A stretch of 64,000 nucleotides of DNA from Anthopleura xanthogrammica. Lineage: Eukaryota; Cnidaria; Anthozoa; Actiniaria; Actiniidae. Where the stretch lies: contig OZ025215.1 in NCBI GenBank assembly GCA_964019055.1, forward strand, positions 5,745,770-5,809,769. The letters are read 5' to 3'. The notes below the pieces were generated by a model. That model was not told where the DNA came from, did no database searches, and saw nothing but the letters and a program-made list of their open reading frames with translations. This document shows, piece after piece, positions 46,442 to 57,911 of this stretch. How positions within the stretch are numbered: position 1 is the stretch's first letter; each line of letters starts with the position of its first letter. A program made the translations under genes and the position numbers.

Positions 46442-47717
46442 ATGGCTATGCTAGTAAGCATTCTACTTGCTTGTATAAAAGTTCTGAAGGCAGTCGCGGC
46501 TGAGGAAACCTGTCCAGTGGTCAGATACACTGGCAGATTCAAAGAGAGTAACCACGTCAAAGACCACGCTCTGCTTGGACAATCCTACAAGAACTTGACC
46601 ATCAATACCGTACAGGAGTGCTTCAGTGTCTGTATTCATGACTGTCGATGTGTGTCTTATCAACTATCTGGTAGACGATGTGAGCTGATCGACGAGGACA
46701 GACACACAGCTCCTGACCTTTTCAAACCATTGGCTAGATACAAGTACTACGAGCTGAAGCAACAGTTTAAAAAGGTACAATGATCAGAAATAATACTAAT
46801 TAACACAGTGCAAAACCGCATCAGATAATGTTTTCATCACCCTTCTTTGTATAATGCACTTCTGAAGTTTTCATTTTTCTAAATATATTTTTAATCTATT
46901 TCAGTCCAACAGTGTTGGTTGTTCAAGTCAGTGTCATAACGGCTGTTGTCGTTATTCTCAACCTTGTCTAAACGGTGGAACCTGCATCGAAACGTGCCAA
47001 AACGTTAACCGCAAGTTTCAGTGCAAATGTCCACAGGGTTTTGGTGGAAGAGTTTGTCAGATTCATACTCAGTCTTGTGCTGCCTATAGCACAATGTCTG
47101 TGCCAAACATCTACCCAATCCAAACAACAAATGGTAGTGCGTTGAAGGTGTACTGTGATATGACATCAGAGCCAGGGATGGTGTGGACTTTGATCGAGTC
47201 ATTTGCTCTTTCAAAAAAAGAAAAATTCAAAGCTGCACCCATGACAAAGGATTTTTCCTCCAACGAAGAAAACCCTCCCAACTGGTCTGACTATCGCATG
47301 TCACGCAATACAATGCAACACGTCAAACGTGATGCTACTCACTGGAGAGCCACTTGCAACTATGACACTGATGGGCTGGTCAAGACAGACTACATCCGGG
47401 GACGTCTCAGTGACATGGATATTCTGACGTACGTGGGAGGCCACACATGTGCTAGAGTCGAGTACATCAACGTGCGTGGTATCAGCTGTCAGAACTGCAC
47501 CTCACACTTAAATCAAAAGTCTGCTCTTCATATATTTATTGACAGCGGGCGTGGATTAAACATGGGTTGCCAATGGAATGGAAGTTCTGGAGACGCACTG
47601 AAAAAAGGTAATGACTGGTGCGACAATTTTGGAAAATATGGTGTTGCAAACCCTGCTCATCGATGCTCATCTTCGCCTTCATCTACCACCCAGTGGTGGC
47701 TTGGGAAACATGCATAA
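46442..47717 (+). CDS. Paralogue D: secreted PAN-EGF-fibrinogen-like protein
   Basis: Exons 46442-46774 (111 codons) and 46905-47717, with a 130-nt intron in phase 0, give 381 residues. The signal peptide is MAMLVSILLACIKVLK. PAN and EGF modules are as in C. The linker before the fibrinogen-related domain differs (HTQSCAAYSTMSVPN instead of PPSCAGYSTRSVPN), and the variable loop (HIFIDSGRGLNMGCQWNGSS ... KKGNDWCDNFGKY) is unlike A, B, C, E and F. The domain ends SSTTQWWLGKHA. The truncated copy at 30520-31020 is its closest relative. AATAAA at 47962-47967 is a plausible poly(A) signal. Confidence 0.85.
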
Positions 47718-48517
47718 CGACGCGACTTTCTCTTCAGGTTTTGATGTTCCGCCTTAAAATAGTATCGCTCAACCTAATTTTGTAGCTTAAAACATTCCTT
47801 ATTAGTAACTGCATGATAATGGATGGAACGTCTATTAAAAACCCCGGACAGAATAAACTTCCTGCGGCTAAAATGATGAGTGTAACTCTAGACAACAGGA
47901 CAGGTGATAATCGAACTTAAAGAATATGTTGTTCTGAATTCGTTGTTGCACTGAGATTATGAATAAAGTGATAGTATGTAGAAATTATAAAAACAAACTT
48001 GAATTTTTCTAGACGTTGACTTGAATACATGAATGTCTTGATACTCACACCTTGACCTTGAAGAGGTGGTTACATAATGCTTTAATAACCTGAACTTCAC
48101 CAAACGTTAACTGTTGCATGTTAATCAATAAGATTTGGCTTTACTATTGTAGAGTATAGTAGAATGATATGAAAATAGAATTGAAAATGTTCCAATAAAA
48201 ATAATGTTCTCGATGATAGCACAAGCGAATGGAAAATCAAATAAAAATGTAAACCATAATATTTTCTTGCGCTCGTCTTTATAATTTTATAATTTCCCCA
48301 CGGTATCGTTTGTAGTCTATATTTAGAACTTATCCCCTCTGGCTTTCTATCAACATTTACAAACAAGAATTTTAAGTTATGTGAAAGGGAATAATAAATT
48401 TATTTTCTAAAAGGAAATACACCTCTTCGCGAGTTCAAATCGTCGGGTTTTATATACTTATTTCAATAAAGTTACTCACCTGAAAAGCTACAAAGCTGAG
48501 ACCGACAAGGAATATTT
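47718..48517. other. 3' flank of paralogue D and intergenic DNA
   Basis: The AATAAA at 47962-47967 is about 245 bp past the stop. No other feature was recognised. Confidence 0.4.
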
Positions 48518-48622
48518 AACAATTAGTCCTCGAGTCCGAATGGTCTACGAGTCAATAGCCCATGAGGCCGAAGGCCGAATGGGCTATTGACTCGTAGGCC
48601 ATGAGGGCGAGAGGTCTAATTG
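48518..48622. mobile_element. Palindromic element, arm pair 1
   Basis: TCTACGAGTCAATAGCCCAT faces ATGGGCTATTGACTCGTAGG with a GC-rich short loop (GAGGCCGAAGGCC). Non-coding hairpin. Confidence 0.65.
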
Positions 48623-48627
48623 TTTTA

Positions 48628-48813
48628 GTAAAAACCTACTAATCGGTCCAGTAAAAGGATGCAAAACGTTTTGGATTTTGCTTTAAATATATTTCTTTTG
48701 GTTTTCAAAACCAGCGCTTTTCGCTACTAGAGGTCTATCACTAATAGACCCCTAGTAGCTCAGCCAATCACAGGGCTCGATTGGTGATAGACCATTAGTA
48801 GGTTTTTTCTAAG
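48628..48813. mobile_element. Inverted-repeat element, arm pair 2
   Basis: AAAAACCTACTAAT at the left faces ATTAGTAGGTTTTTT at the right; an inner pair is AGGTCTATCACTAATAGACC and its partner near 48790. It follows the preceding palindrome directly. Confidence 0.6.
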
Positions 48814-49656
48814 GGTAAAAATATTATAAGTTTTACAGTTGCTTCAACTGCTTGATAACCATTGGTGGACTTAAGGTCTTTCACCAGTTACAGATTCTCC
48901 TCCTGTGAGCATCCTCAAAATGCATTTTGTATCAAAGGCTTTACTTGTTGGATATGAAATGTTTCCCATGATCTTTACAGGATTTTGGTGACTAACTTTA
49001 TTGAAATAAGTATATATGCGTTGATATTATACTTCAATTACTGATTTCAGTGTATTTTGTGTAGCATTCGTTTTTAGATTTTAGATTTTCTACAACGCAG
49101 TTGTTTGTAAAATCCGTAAAATTGACCACATACGGTAAAACATCGTCTTTTGGCGTGAAATTGGAATAATTTCAAATAGTCATAACTTTTAAACTATTGA
49201 ATTGCGGTGTTCAATTTGAAGATTGAATTGAAAAGTTCAAGAAACTGGAATTATTTATTATATCACAATTGGTATTCAAAATTTTGGCGCCAAAATCAAT
49301 CAATCACTGTGATGACACAATGTCAATCATTTCAGGAACACAACTGTAATCAAGGTTTGCTTATTGTGAACTGTCCCTGTATGAAGTTTCAACGAATTCT
49401 TATGTACTGCTCTTAAGTTATTTACTTATAATGACCCCTTTTTGACCATCGTGATGATAAGGCCATACAAGTAATATGGTGAGACACAACATAATAATGT
49501 GTATCGTTTTAACCATAAATACCATAGTAAAAGACATGTTTTGAGATCAATTCTTAAGTGCTGGTCATTATGGGTTTTTTTTTAATCAAAGTGGTCAGCG
49601 GCAGTGAAGTAACCATCTGAGAGAGCCTGGAACTAGCAACAAGTCGAAACCGTGAG
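48814..49656. other. Intergenic region, nothing recognised
   Basis: AT-rich with no supported gene. The short open frame at 49207 matches nothing known to me. Confidence 0.35.
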
Positions 49657-49820
49657 AAACAACGCGGCAACGTTGTTTTTTAGTAAAATTGCCCATAAAA
49701 ACTAAAAATTTTAATCCAGAATTAATCGAATAAAGCCGCCGAAGACTGAAGCATTCAGCATCTTATAAAATGACGTCACACCTACCACCCAAAAATTATA
49801 TATTTTCTAAACTTTAGTTA

Positions 49821-50033
49821 AGGCCCGTTTACAGTAGCAAATTTATCGCGCAACTTGAGCGGCGATTTCAATGGCGATTTTATCGCGACCCAAATCGCAG
49901 CGAGTTGCACTAAATTTCGATCATGTTTGAATTGGCGGCGACGTAGCTGCGATCATCGACGTGAAATCGCCATAAAATCGCCATAAAATCGCCGCTCAAG
50001 TCGCGCGACAAAGCTGCTAGTGTAAACGGGCCT
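49821..50033. mobile_element. 213-bp MITE, PIF/Harbinger-like, with TTA target duplication
   Basis: The element starts AGGCCCGTTTACAGTAGC and ends GCTAGTGTAAACGGGCCT in near-perfect inverted repeat, with longer subterminal pairing (GCGGCGATTTCAATGGCGAT facing ATCGCCATAAAATCGCCGC). TTA is repeated at 49818-49820 and 50034-50036. The second copy of the surrounding duplication has the uninterrupted site CTTTAGTTAGTCCC at about 57458-57471. A 3-bp TWA duplication is the hallmark of PIF/Harbinger elements. Confidence 0.85.
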
Positions 50034-50344
50034 TTAGTCCCACTACACTGTTTTCCTTTAATTTGCGTACGTTTTACTTTAACAGTTATCTTTTCTATAT
50101 TTCATTAACCTTTTTAAGCAATAGAAACAAACATTTTGTGCTTCTTTTGTCTTTTTATTTGAAAAAACAAAACTTTGTTGAATGAAAATTCACTACGAAA
50201 GATTAAAACAATCTTGAAAATCAGAAATTGCCCATTTTGTGCAGATTTTGGAGTTAAAATGTAGTAGAGGAACTTTCATTTGTGAGCTGTCAATCACAAA
50301 CCATGTCTTTACCGGTGAAATAGAGCATAGGTTTTTGGAGTGAA

Positions 50345-50429
50345 TTAGCCAATGAGAGCGCGCGTACTATCTAAGCTATATTATAATTTATTATATGGCT
50401 ACGATAGTACGCGCGCTCTGATTGGCTGA
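50345..50429. mobile_element. Short palindrome ending in CGCGCTCTGATTGGCT
   Basis: TTAGCCAATGAGAGCGCGCG...ACTATC faces GATAGTACGCGCGCTCTGAT...TGGCTGA. Related GCGCGCTCTGATTGG motifs stand at about 56442 and 37828. Confidence 0.65.
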
Positions 50430-50577
50430 TTTCCGGTCTGAGATTTTTCCATCTCAGACCGTTACTATGACAATGGGTGCGGATCGTATATCAAATTTGC
50501 GAGTTTGTTTACACGAAATTACGAAATTACGCGAAATTTGAAATTTTTTCTCGTTAAACAAGAAATTTATAAGCAAA

Positions 50578-50793
50578 ATAAAACAAAAAGCGAACAGTCA
50601 AGAACAGATTGAAAACTTCGTTACAAACCAGAAAGCTAAAAATACGATTAGAAAAACCAAGTCGGACATGAACATACTCCATAAATATGTAAACAGCCTT
50701 GGAAAAAACACAGAGATTGAAAGCTTACCAGCTAACGACCTAGACCATCTGTTAAACAAGTTCTTGTTTAGTTTGTTCCACTTCGATGAATGA
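50578..50793 (+). pseudogene. Fragment of a Crypton-like tyrosine-recombinase N-terminal domain
   Basis: A plus-strand frame ending at the TGA at 50791-50793 reads NTIRKTKSDMNILHKYVNSL and then IESLPANDLDHLLNKFL. This resembles the N-terminal helical region of Crypton/DUF3504-type tyrosine recombinases, whose members have a similar LP..ELD.LL..FF block. Only this domain is present; the catalytic domain is missing and the frame stops soon after, so it is a relic. The identification is from memory of the family pattern. It lies in sequence absent from the second tandem copy. Confidence 0.4.
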
Positions 50794-51285
50794 GCTTAGT
50801 TCTATTACGATTGTTTTAAAAAAACAACTTAGAAACATTTAAAATGCTTGAACTTCTGTGACATCGGTCTGAAGGGTCTTTAAAGTTCTTTGTGTAAAAA
50901 AAAATAGCAGTTTCCTGATGTAATAAACGCACGATTTGACAATTTGACTTTATGTGTTTTGCTAGTTGGAAACGATCGATACCTGGCCAATCGATATTCG
51001 CGCGATACCGGAAGTTCGCGTGTTTTTTGTCGACGCAGCTAAAAAAAACAGCCATATAATAAACGATTTATTAACCTCGCTTGCTCGGTCTTTACGAGAA
51101 AATATCAGACATTTTCCCGTACAGACCTCGCGCTCGGTTAAAAATCCTTTAGTAAGCTTAATTCAAGTTGATGAGTCTGACCTGCAATTCAGATTTGAGC
51201 TCAATCATTCCACTGAGCTGCAAAAAGCATCGTCAAATACTCGTTTTAGAATACTCCAGTTTTGCCTTCGTTCGAATTCGTTTCG

Positions 51286-51492
51286 CGTTTATAAGTCATC
51301 TATTCAAATACACCATTAAAAGTCCGTGGAATTGGTATTATTCCACTTGCACATTCTTTACATTACAGTTGGCTGTTGCTAATGATTTGCAAAAGTCAAC
51401 TGTAATGTAAAGAATGTGTAAGTTGAACTATACCAATGTTTTAAAATCCCACGGACTTTTAAAGATGTCGTTGAATAGCTGACTTATAAACG
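51286..51492. mobile_element. 207-bp palindromic element, copy 1
   Basis: CGTTTATAAGTCATCTATTC at the left faces GAATAGCTGACTTATAAACG at the right; inner pairs include AAAAGTCCGTGG/CCACGGACTTTT and CATTCTTTACATTACAGTTG/CAACTGTAATGTAAAGAATG. The second copy is at 57704-57911. Confidence 0.75.
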
Positions 51493-51697
51493 AGGCTAAG
51501 CCTGTGCAAATGAGCCCGTGGTCTTCAAAAACAGCGGTTTGCATCAAATGCAAAAATGGTCTATTGCGCTTTTTGCATACAGTTGAATTCGTTATTGTAA
51601 TTCATCTAGTATATAACCTAGGCGAAATAATGCACGCTTGACGATATTTGAATGGGCAAAAAAAAGCAGTGGTAAATTTTAAGAGAAAGTCACGTGG

Positions 51698-52925
51698 TTA
51701 GACAGCTGCTCCAAACCACCACTGGGTGGTAGATGAAGGCGAAGATGAGCATCGATGAGCAGGGTTTATAACACCGTATCTTCCAAAATTGTCGCACCAA
51801 TTATTATTATTACCAGTAGTGCTGCCTTTCCGTCCATCCCACTGACACTTCATGCCTGTCCATCCGCTGCCACATCCACTATCAACAAATGGATGCAGAG
51901 CAGAGTCTTGCCTAAAATGTATAGTACAGTTCTGACAGCTGATACCACGCACGTTGATGTACTCGACTCTAGCACATGTGTAGCCTCCCACGTACGTCAT
52001 AACATCCATCTTACTGAGACGTCCCCGGATGTAGTCTGTATTGACCAGTCCATCAGTGTCATACTTACAAGTGGCTCTCCAGTGAGTAGCATCACGTTTG
52101 ACGTGTTGCATTGTATTGCGTGACATGCGATAGTCAGACCAGTTGGGAGGGTTTTCTTCGTTGGAGGGAAAATCCTTTGTCATGGGTGCCGTTTTGAATT
52201 TTTCTTTTTTTGAAAGTGCAAATGACTCGATCAAAGTCCACACCATCCCCGGCTCTGACGTCATATCACAGTACACCTTCAAAGCACTATTATTGGTTAT
52301 TTGGATTGGGTAGATGTTAGGAACAGACCTTGTGCTGTACCCAAAACATGAAGGAGGAATCTGACAAACTCTTCCACCAAAACCCTGTGGACATTTGCAC
52401 TGAAACTTGCGTGTGACGTTTTGGCACATTTCGATGCAGGTTCCACCGTTTAGACAAGGTTGAGAATAACGACAACAGCCGTTTTGACACTGACTCGAAC
52501 AACCAAGACTGTTGGACTGCAACATATTTAAAGCTTATTAATAAAAATTGCGATGAATTTTTGCCCTGTGTTAGTATTATTTCTGATCATTGTACCTTTT
52601 TAAACTGTTGCTTCAGCTCGTAGTACTTGTATCCAGCCAATGGTTTGAAAAGGTCAGGAGCTGTGTGTCTGTCCTCGTCGATCAGCTCACATCGTCTACC
52701 AGATAGTTGATACGACACACATCGACAGTCATGAATACAGACACTGAAGCACTCCTGTAAGGTTTTGGTGGTCAGGTTTTTGTAGGATCGTCCAAGCAGG
52801 GCGTGGTCTTTGACGTGGTTACTCTCTTTGAATATGCCAGTGTATCTGACCACTGGACAGGTTTCTTCAGCCGCTACTGTCTTCAGAACTTGTATACAAG
52901 CAAGTATGATACTTAGCGTAGCCAT
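51698..52925 (-). CDS. Paralogue E: secreted PAN-EGF-fibrinogen-like protein
   Basis: Exon 1 is 52925-52596 (110 codons) and exon 2 is 52516-51698; the intron is 79 nt in phase 0, shorter than in A to D. The product is 382 residues. The signal peptide is MATLSIILACIQVLKTVAA, shared with F. The PAN domain (EETCPVVRYTG ... YELKQQFKK), EGF module and fibrinogen-related domain are complete, ending SSTTQWWFGAAV. An extra Cys occurs in the variable loop (DSGCGSGWTG), not present in F. TTCCATTCCAG directly before the ATG may be a splice acceptor, implying a non-coding first exon. It lies in copy 1 of the tandem duplication; F is its direct partner. Confidence 0.86.
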
Positions 52926-54354
52926 CTGGAATGGAATCTTAACCTAAAAAAAGCAAATTAAAGTTCGGCTGACAAGAATTGCCGCTTAGTGTAGATGGCA
53001 GCTGTAATACTAATGGATTTTTTGAATAACTTTAATTAATTTGAATTGTGACTAGTATCGATAATTAATTTTATGATATTCAGAACTCTCTAGTGACTAG
53101 CTATGCCGCTAACAGGTAACCTATAAGAGGAGTTAGACAAGTTGAAATATGATTTAACCAGCAGTGTGAATTAGTCAACAAGAAAGCAAAAAGATTGCCT
53201 TTTATTACTTGTGGAACCTTTGGCGTAACTTTAGACAATGAAACTAATGTAATGCACCCTTTGATTCTGAGCCGTAGGAGTTACCGAAAAAAAGCTTGAA
53301 TGAGTTTTCTAGAAGTGCAAAATGGAAATGATGACCTTTAATCATCCCTTCAAACAAGTCCAGAACCTGATTGCTTAATGTCTCTCCTTTACGAAAACCT
53401 TAGCAGTTAAGGGTTTGCAATCTGACGTTTTGCTTGCTTTATTGATTCCAACATTTTCAGACTTCAGAAAGTATTTTTGTTTCCATAACTGGCTGGCGTA
53501 GATCAATCTAGGCTTACCTCACATGAAACTTCTGAAAGATCTTGGGCTGAAATCTCTGGCAATGCTCGATGAAAATATTGATGGCTGCCTATCCTTCGTG
53601 CTAGGGGTCCGTGGTGTCAGTGATAATGACTGATCAAGAGGATGGCTTTTTAAGGGAATTGAGGCTTTTCATTTAAAATCTATTGTAAAAAAGTGTGCTT
53701 TCCATCAGCTCTAATTACGATTTTAAAACTATTTAATATTTAACAATCTAATATGCACTTTTAGCAACAAATTTAAAAAATAATCTTTTGTTCAATAAAA
53801 ACGTTTAGGATCAAATGACAATGAAGTTGATCAGCTGGCAAAAATTAACCTTGGAATTGGATGCTCTTGTCATCAGCTTTGCCGAAGCTTTAGCTTTGGC
53901 ACTTTTACGTTCACCAAAACGTAGCATACAAATTAGAGCAAATTAAAATAATTGAAGTTCAAAAGAAATAATTAATGTGTCAGAGCTTACTAAGAATCCA
54001 TAACAATGAAGGGCTGGAAACCTGTTACAGCAATCATTAACAGGACTTTTATATTTGGTGTAATTTTAACCATTGAATGAAAGACTAAGTGTCATTACTT
54101 TGAGGATAAGATTATTGTTTGAGTTTCGTTCATATTTATGCATCTAACTTTCTAGATATTGTAAAGCGTTATAATGTTTAAACGTGCTCATATTGTAATA
54201 AATTTCTGATGAAAAAATAGGTGAAAAAACGAAATATTAACAGCTAAAGCTGATATCCCATACATGGAGAATATTTGATTTTCACCTTACATGAACAAAA
54301 CTAATCAGAGACTAAGAAAAGAAAAGCCGTCCCTAAAATCAATAAAAGATAAAC
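52926..54354. other. Upstream region of paralogue E, shared with F
   Basis: It aligns with 60152-61583 over its whole length with scattered substitutions. No further gene was recognised; any promoter or non-coding first exon for E should lie here. Confidence 0.5.
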
Positions 54355-54401
54355 TGCCGAAACCCGGGATTGTTCAGAGTTCCTACGAACTCTCCGGATT
54401 T

Positions 54402-54451
<50 letters not shown>

Positions 54452-54457
54452 TTCGGC
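54355..54457 (-). tRNA. tRNA-Phe(GAA)-like gene with a 30-nt T-loop insertion, copy 1
   Basis: The minus strand matches a standard tRNA-Phe: acceptor GCCGAAA/TTTCGGC, D arm GCTCAGTTGGGAGAGC, anticodon stem TCAGA/TCTGA around CTGAAGA (anticodon GAA), T stem CCTGG/CCGGG and discriminator A. Between the T-stem strands the loop is 37 nt instead of 7, and holds an AGAGTTC/GAACTCT hairpin. A box and B box (GGTTCAAATCC) are intact, so transcription is possible. Whether the product can mature is unknown; a pseudogene is the simplest reading. Confidence 0.75.
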
Positions 54458-54533
54458 TTATATGATGAAAAGTCAAGGCATGAATGATTACAAGAAGAAT
54501 AAAGAGGTCAATTATTCATTCATTCGTTAATCA

Positions 54534-54690
54534 TAGCAGAGCTCCACCGCGAGCGGAGCACCATACCTAAACTTGAAAAAATGGTAACATCGAGTTGATT
54601 TTTCATGGCTTGATTAAATCATTTCTTGTTTGACGACGACAACAACGACGACGACTGTACCCGCACCACAGGGTTCCCGTCTTATTTCAA
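54534..54690 (+). repeat. Dispersed repeat with a GAC/AAC microsatellite core, copy 1
   Basis: CACCGCGAGCGGAGCACCAT, GAGTTGATTTTTCATGGCTT, then a GAC/AAC run (about 54632-54655), then CACCACAGGGTTCCCG. The flanks match those of 61762-61915 and of 63731-63994, where the core is a CATA microsatellite. Confidence 0.65.
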
Positions 54691-54930
54691 AGCAAAACTC
54701 GCAAATGTACAGAAAACATTACTAACAATAGCAATAGTGTATTCAAAGATGTACGTTTTAACCATGACTCAAAACACAACAGTCATGTCTATCTTAAATT
54801 GAACGATTTCGCCAAAAGAAGATTTACGATACGACATCCAGAAGATGTGGCCTAAAGACCAGAAAAAACGTGGTTAATATGATTTCAATTAAACCTAACG
54901 AAACAATCTTTTTGTTAACAGCTCTAAGTG

Positions 54931-54960
54931 TTTTTCTTTTCTTTTCTTTTCTTTTCCTTT
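54931..54960. repeat. (TTTTC)n microsatellite
   Basis: Five or more units; the equivalent run in the second tandem copy (about 62174-62195) is shorter. It underlies the Phe/Ser-rich start of an open frame at 54928 that is not supported as a gene. Confidence 0.7.
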
Positions 54961-56297
54961 TTTCAACGAGCCACGCAAAGACAAGAAAACGCATTTAAGA
55001 TTTCAAGGGGAATATATCACTCACTGATAGTAGTGTATTATATCAAAGACAGGTGTCGAAAAGAGCAGACATTTTATCCGTGTATAAGAAATGAGTCTAT
55101 ATGTAGAACACAAAAGAACTACACAAGATGGACGTGCATTTCTATAACATATATACATATATTTCTGAAATTGGGTCCACTGATAATGGCGTATTTTTTA
55201 ATCTTATTCCGATTTCAGATGCAGACGACTTTCAGTCGTGCGCCGCCAAAAACAACATTATCATCAATGCCATTATTCATTTATTGAGCTTCGACTTTTT
55301 CTAGATGAAATCAACTGAACGTAAATGAGAAAAAGAAATTGAAATGAAAATAGTGATTTGGATGACAGGGACACCACAACAGCTTCCGCTAATTACTGCA
55401 GGCCCTTAATCGAATTTTGTTAATAATAGATACAAATTATTATGTTCAGTAAAAGAAATAATTGAATGGCGGGGACTCCAGAACAGCTTTCGCCAATTAC
55501 TGTGGGCCCATTAGTTACATAGAGATAATTTACCAAAGCAATAAAACATAAAAATACAACTATAATGCCCGGGTGTTAGTCACGCTAGCTGTCGAGTCGT
55601 CAGGCAATCTATGATTCCTTTAGACGTGATCGAGAATGCATTAGTAACGTAAAATGTGTCATAATTAAATGTAATATTTCCCCTCAAGCTATTTGTGGTT
55701 GCTTTTTATACAGCAAAATAAGAGGGGGGAAATAAGAAACACATAAAGAAATAAGTAGGGAATATAGAAAAAAACAAATAAAATCATGTGTGACTAGAGT
55801 TGCTTGGAGTTGGTATTTGTGTTTTGAGGATTTTCCGTCCCCTAGCTTGGCAACCCGTTCTACTGTTTTTAGAATTTTAGATGTATGCATGCACACAGTA
55901 CCTTGTAGGCGTCACAGCAGTAGATATCAACCAAGTTTATTAGGATTGCTTTCGTTTTTTCTCTGGAGCTTCGTCTTGAATGGCTTTGTGCGTAATCACT
56001 CAACCAAAGTGGGTTATTTACTTTGTTAAAGGAGGCATAGGGAACCCGGCTTCGATAAGTAGCCTTTAAAATATGTATGACTTTAATTTATTGACGGGTT
56101 CCCTGTGTATTTAGCTCAATGAACAAGATCGTACAAAGGTCGCGGGTTTCCTGTGGCGTAAAATGAGACCTCAACAACGGCCGTAATTCCCCACTATCGT
56201 TCGTTTGTTTTTTCGCTTATAAAATCATTACACAAACAATAAGCAACAGACCAACATGGAGGAAAGGAGATTTAATGCATTCGTCTTCACTTTTTAC
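54961..56297. other. Distal part of tandem copy 1, no gene recognised
   Basis: It aligns with 62196-63733. Short open frames (54928-55287, 55790-56029) are partly conserved between copies but are broken or shifted in places and match nothing known to me, so conservation here is simply recent duplication. Confidence 0.4.
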
Positions 56298-57703
56298 TTT
56301 ATATATTCTTGAGCTACTTAATCTTATATACAGCTATTTCACAAAACGTTGAATACTGAATACTGCATATAGCTGTATATATTATGACAGTCATATATTA
56401 TCCCTTATTAGTATAAATACAAAGGTGATTATACAAAATCGCGCGCTCTGATTGGTTTTCTATCTCGGATTATCAGCCGATAATCACCTTTTCGGACAAA
56501 ATGGCTGTCAGCGTGACCGTCGCGCTTTTAAAAAATGAAATAAACGAGGCTAAGCCTGTGCAAATGAGTCCGTGGTCTTCAAAAACAGAGGTTTGCATCG
56601 AATACGAAACTGGTCTATTGCAGATTAATTATATTAAAAAAATCATAACTCTTAAAAATCACAAAGAGTAAGTCAGGAATTAGTACAAATATTACTTAAG
56701 GTCTGGCCATCCACCAACAGTCAAATACTTTAGTACTAGGGGGAAATTACTAGGTGAGTCAATCTCGATTGACATCACTGTCCAATCAGATTGCTAGGCT
56801 GAAAAAAATCAAAAACAATAAGAAATAAAAATAATTCTAGATCATGACGAGTTGAACCTGGCCTTATATAATGCAGTCTTGTTGAATTCATATATTTTCG
56901 ACAAAAAGCTTTATTTTTTAGTAAAATTGCCCATAAAAACTAAAATTTTAAGCCAGAATTCATCGAATAAAGCCGCCGAAGACTGAAGCATTCAGCATCT
57001 TATAAAATGACGTCACACCTACCACCCAATCAGCGCGCGATCTATATTTAGCCAAGCTAGCAACCTAATGGGTCAACGATTTATTGGGAGATGGACTCCT
57101 CTAGTAAGTTTCCCGGTTGGACCTTTTGAGGGGTTGGACAGGTTTATAGATTAGCTGCCTCGTTTGAGCCCAAAATAAACACATTACTGTAGTTTTGAGT
57201 ATATCACGTGACTCGTCGTAAACAAGCTTATAATAAAAGTGATTTTAACAAAAGTGAACATTCAGCCAGAGGCAGGTTTACAAAGTGTTTTCAAGCTTTT
57301 AATTATTCTAAGTGCAGTTAGGATTATAACATTCTTTAACGACAATTCGAATGTGCAGTCAGGAATGTGTACAAGGCTTCCTTGACGACGTTTGTGAAAA
57401 TTGATATGTTCTATCTCACAATTAAAAGTTCATAATTAGTCTTATATATTTTCTAAACTTTAGTTAGTCCCACTACACTGTTTTCCTTTAATTTGCGTAC
57501 GTTTTACTTTAACAGTTATCTTTTCTATATTTCAATAACCTTTTGTAAGCTTAAAAACAAAACAGATCAACGCATTTATTCAAGTTGATGAGTCTGACCT
57601 GCAATTCAGATTTGGGCTCAATCATTCCACTGAGCTGCAAAAAGCATCGTCAAATACTCCAGTTTTAGAATACTCCAGTTTCGCATTCGTTCGAATTCGT
57701 TTC

Positions 57704-57911
57704 GCGTTTATAAGTCAGCTATTCAAATACACCATTAAAAGTCCGTGGAATTGGTATTATTCAACTTGCACATTCTTTACATTACAGTTGGCTGTTGCTA
57801 ATGATTTGCAAAAGTCAACTGTAATGTAAAGAATGTGTAAGTTGAACTATACCAATGTTTTGAAATCCCATGGACTTTTAATGATGTCGTTGAATAGCTG
57901 ACTTATAAACG
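57704..57911. mobile_element. Palindromic element, copy 2
   Basis: Second copy of the palindrome at 51286-51492, with the same arm pairs. The flanking AAACGAGGCTAAGCCTGTGC motif also occurs at about 51489 and, without the palindrome, at about 56543. Confidence 0.75.

Larger units (their letters stand above)
49657..56297. repeat. Tandem duplication, copy 1 (contains paralogue E)
   Basis: Collinear with 56910-63733. The best-matching parts are 49660-49820 (with 56910-57460), 51160-51540 (with 57580-57950) and 51600-56297 (with 58835-63733). Copy-1-only sequence: the Harbinger-type element (49821-50033) and about 1 kb at 50140-51155 with a tyrosine-recombinase-like fragment. Confidence 0.85.

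Noticed and set aside
55790..56029. Conserved small protein shared by both tandem copies (also 63227-63466)
   Set aside because: Conservation is explained by the recent duplication; the codons show no domain and the equivalent frame carries mixed changes.
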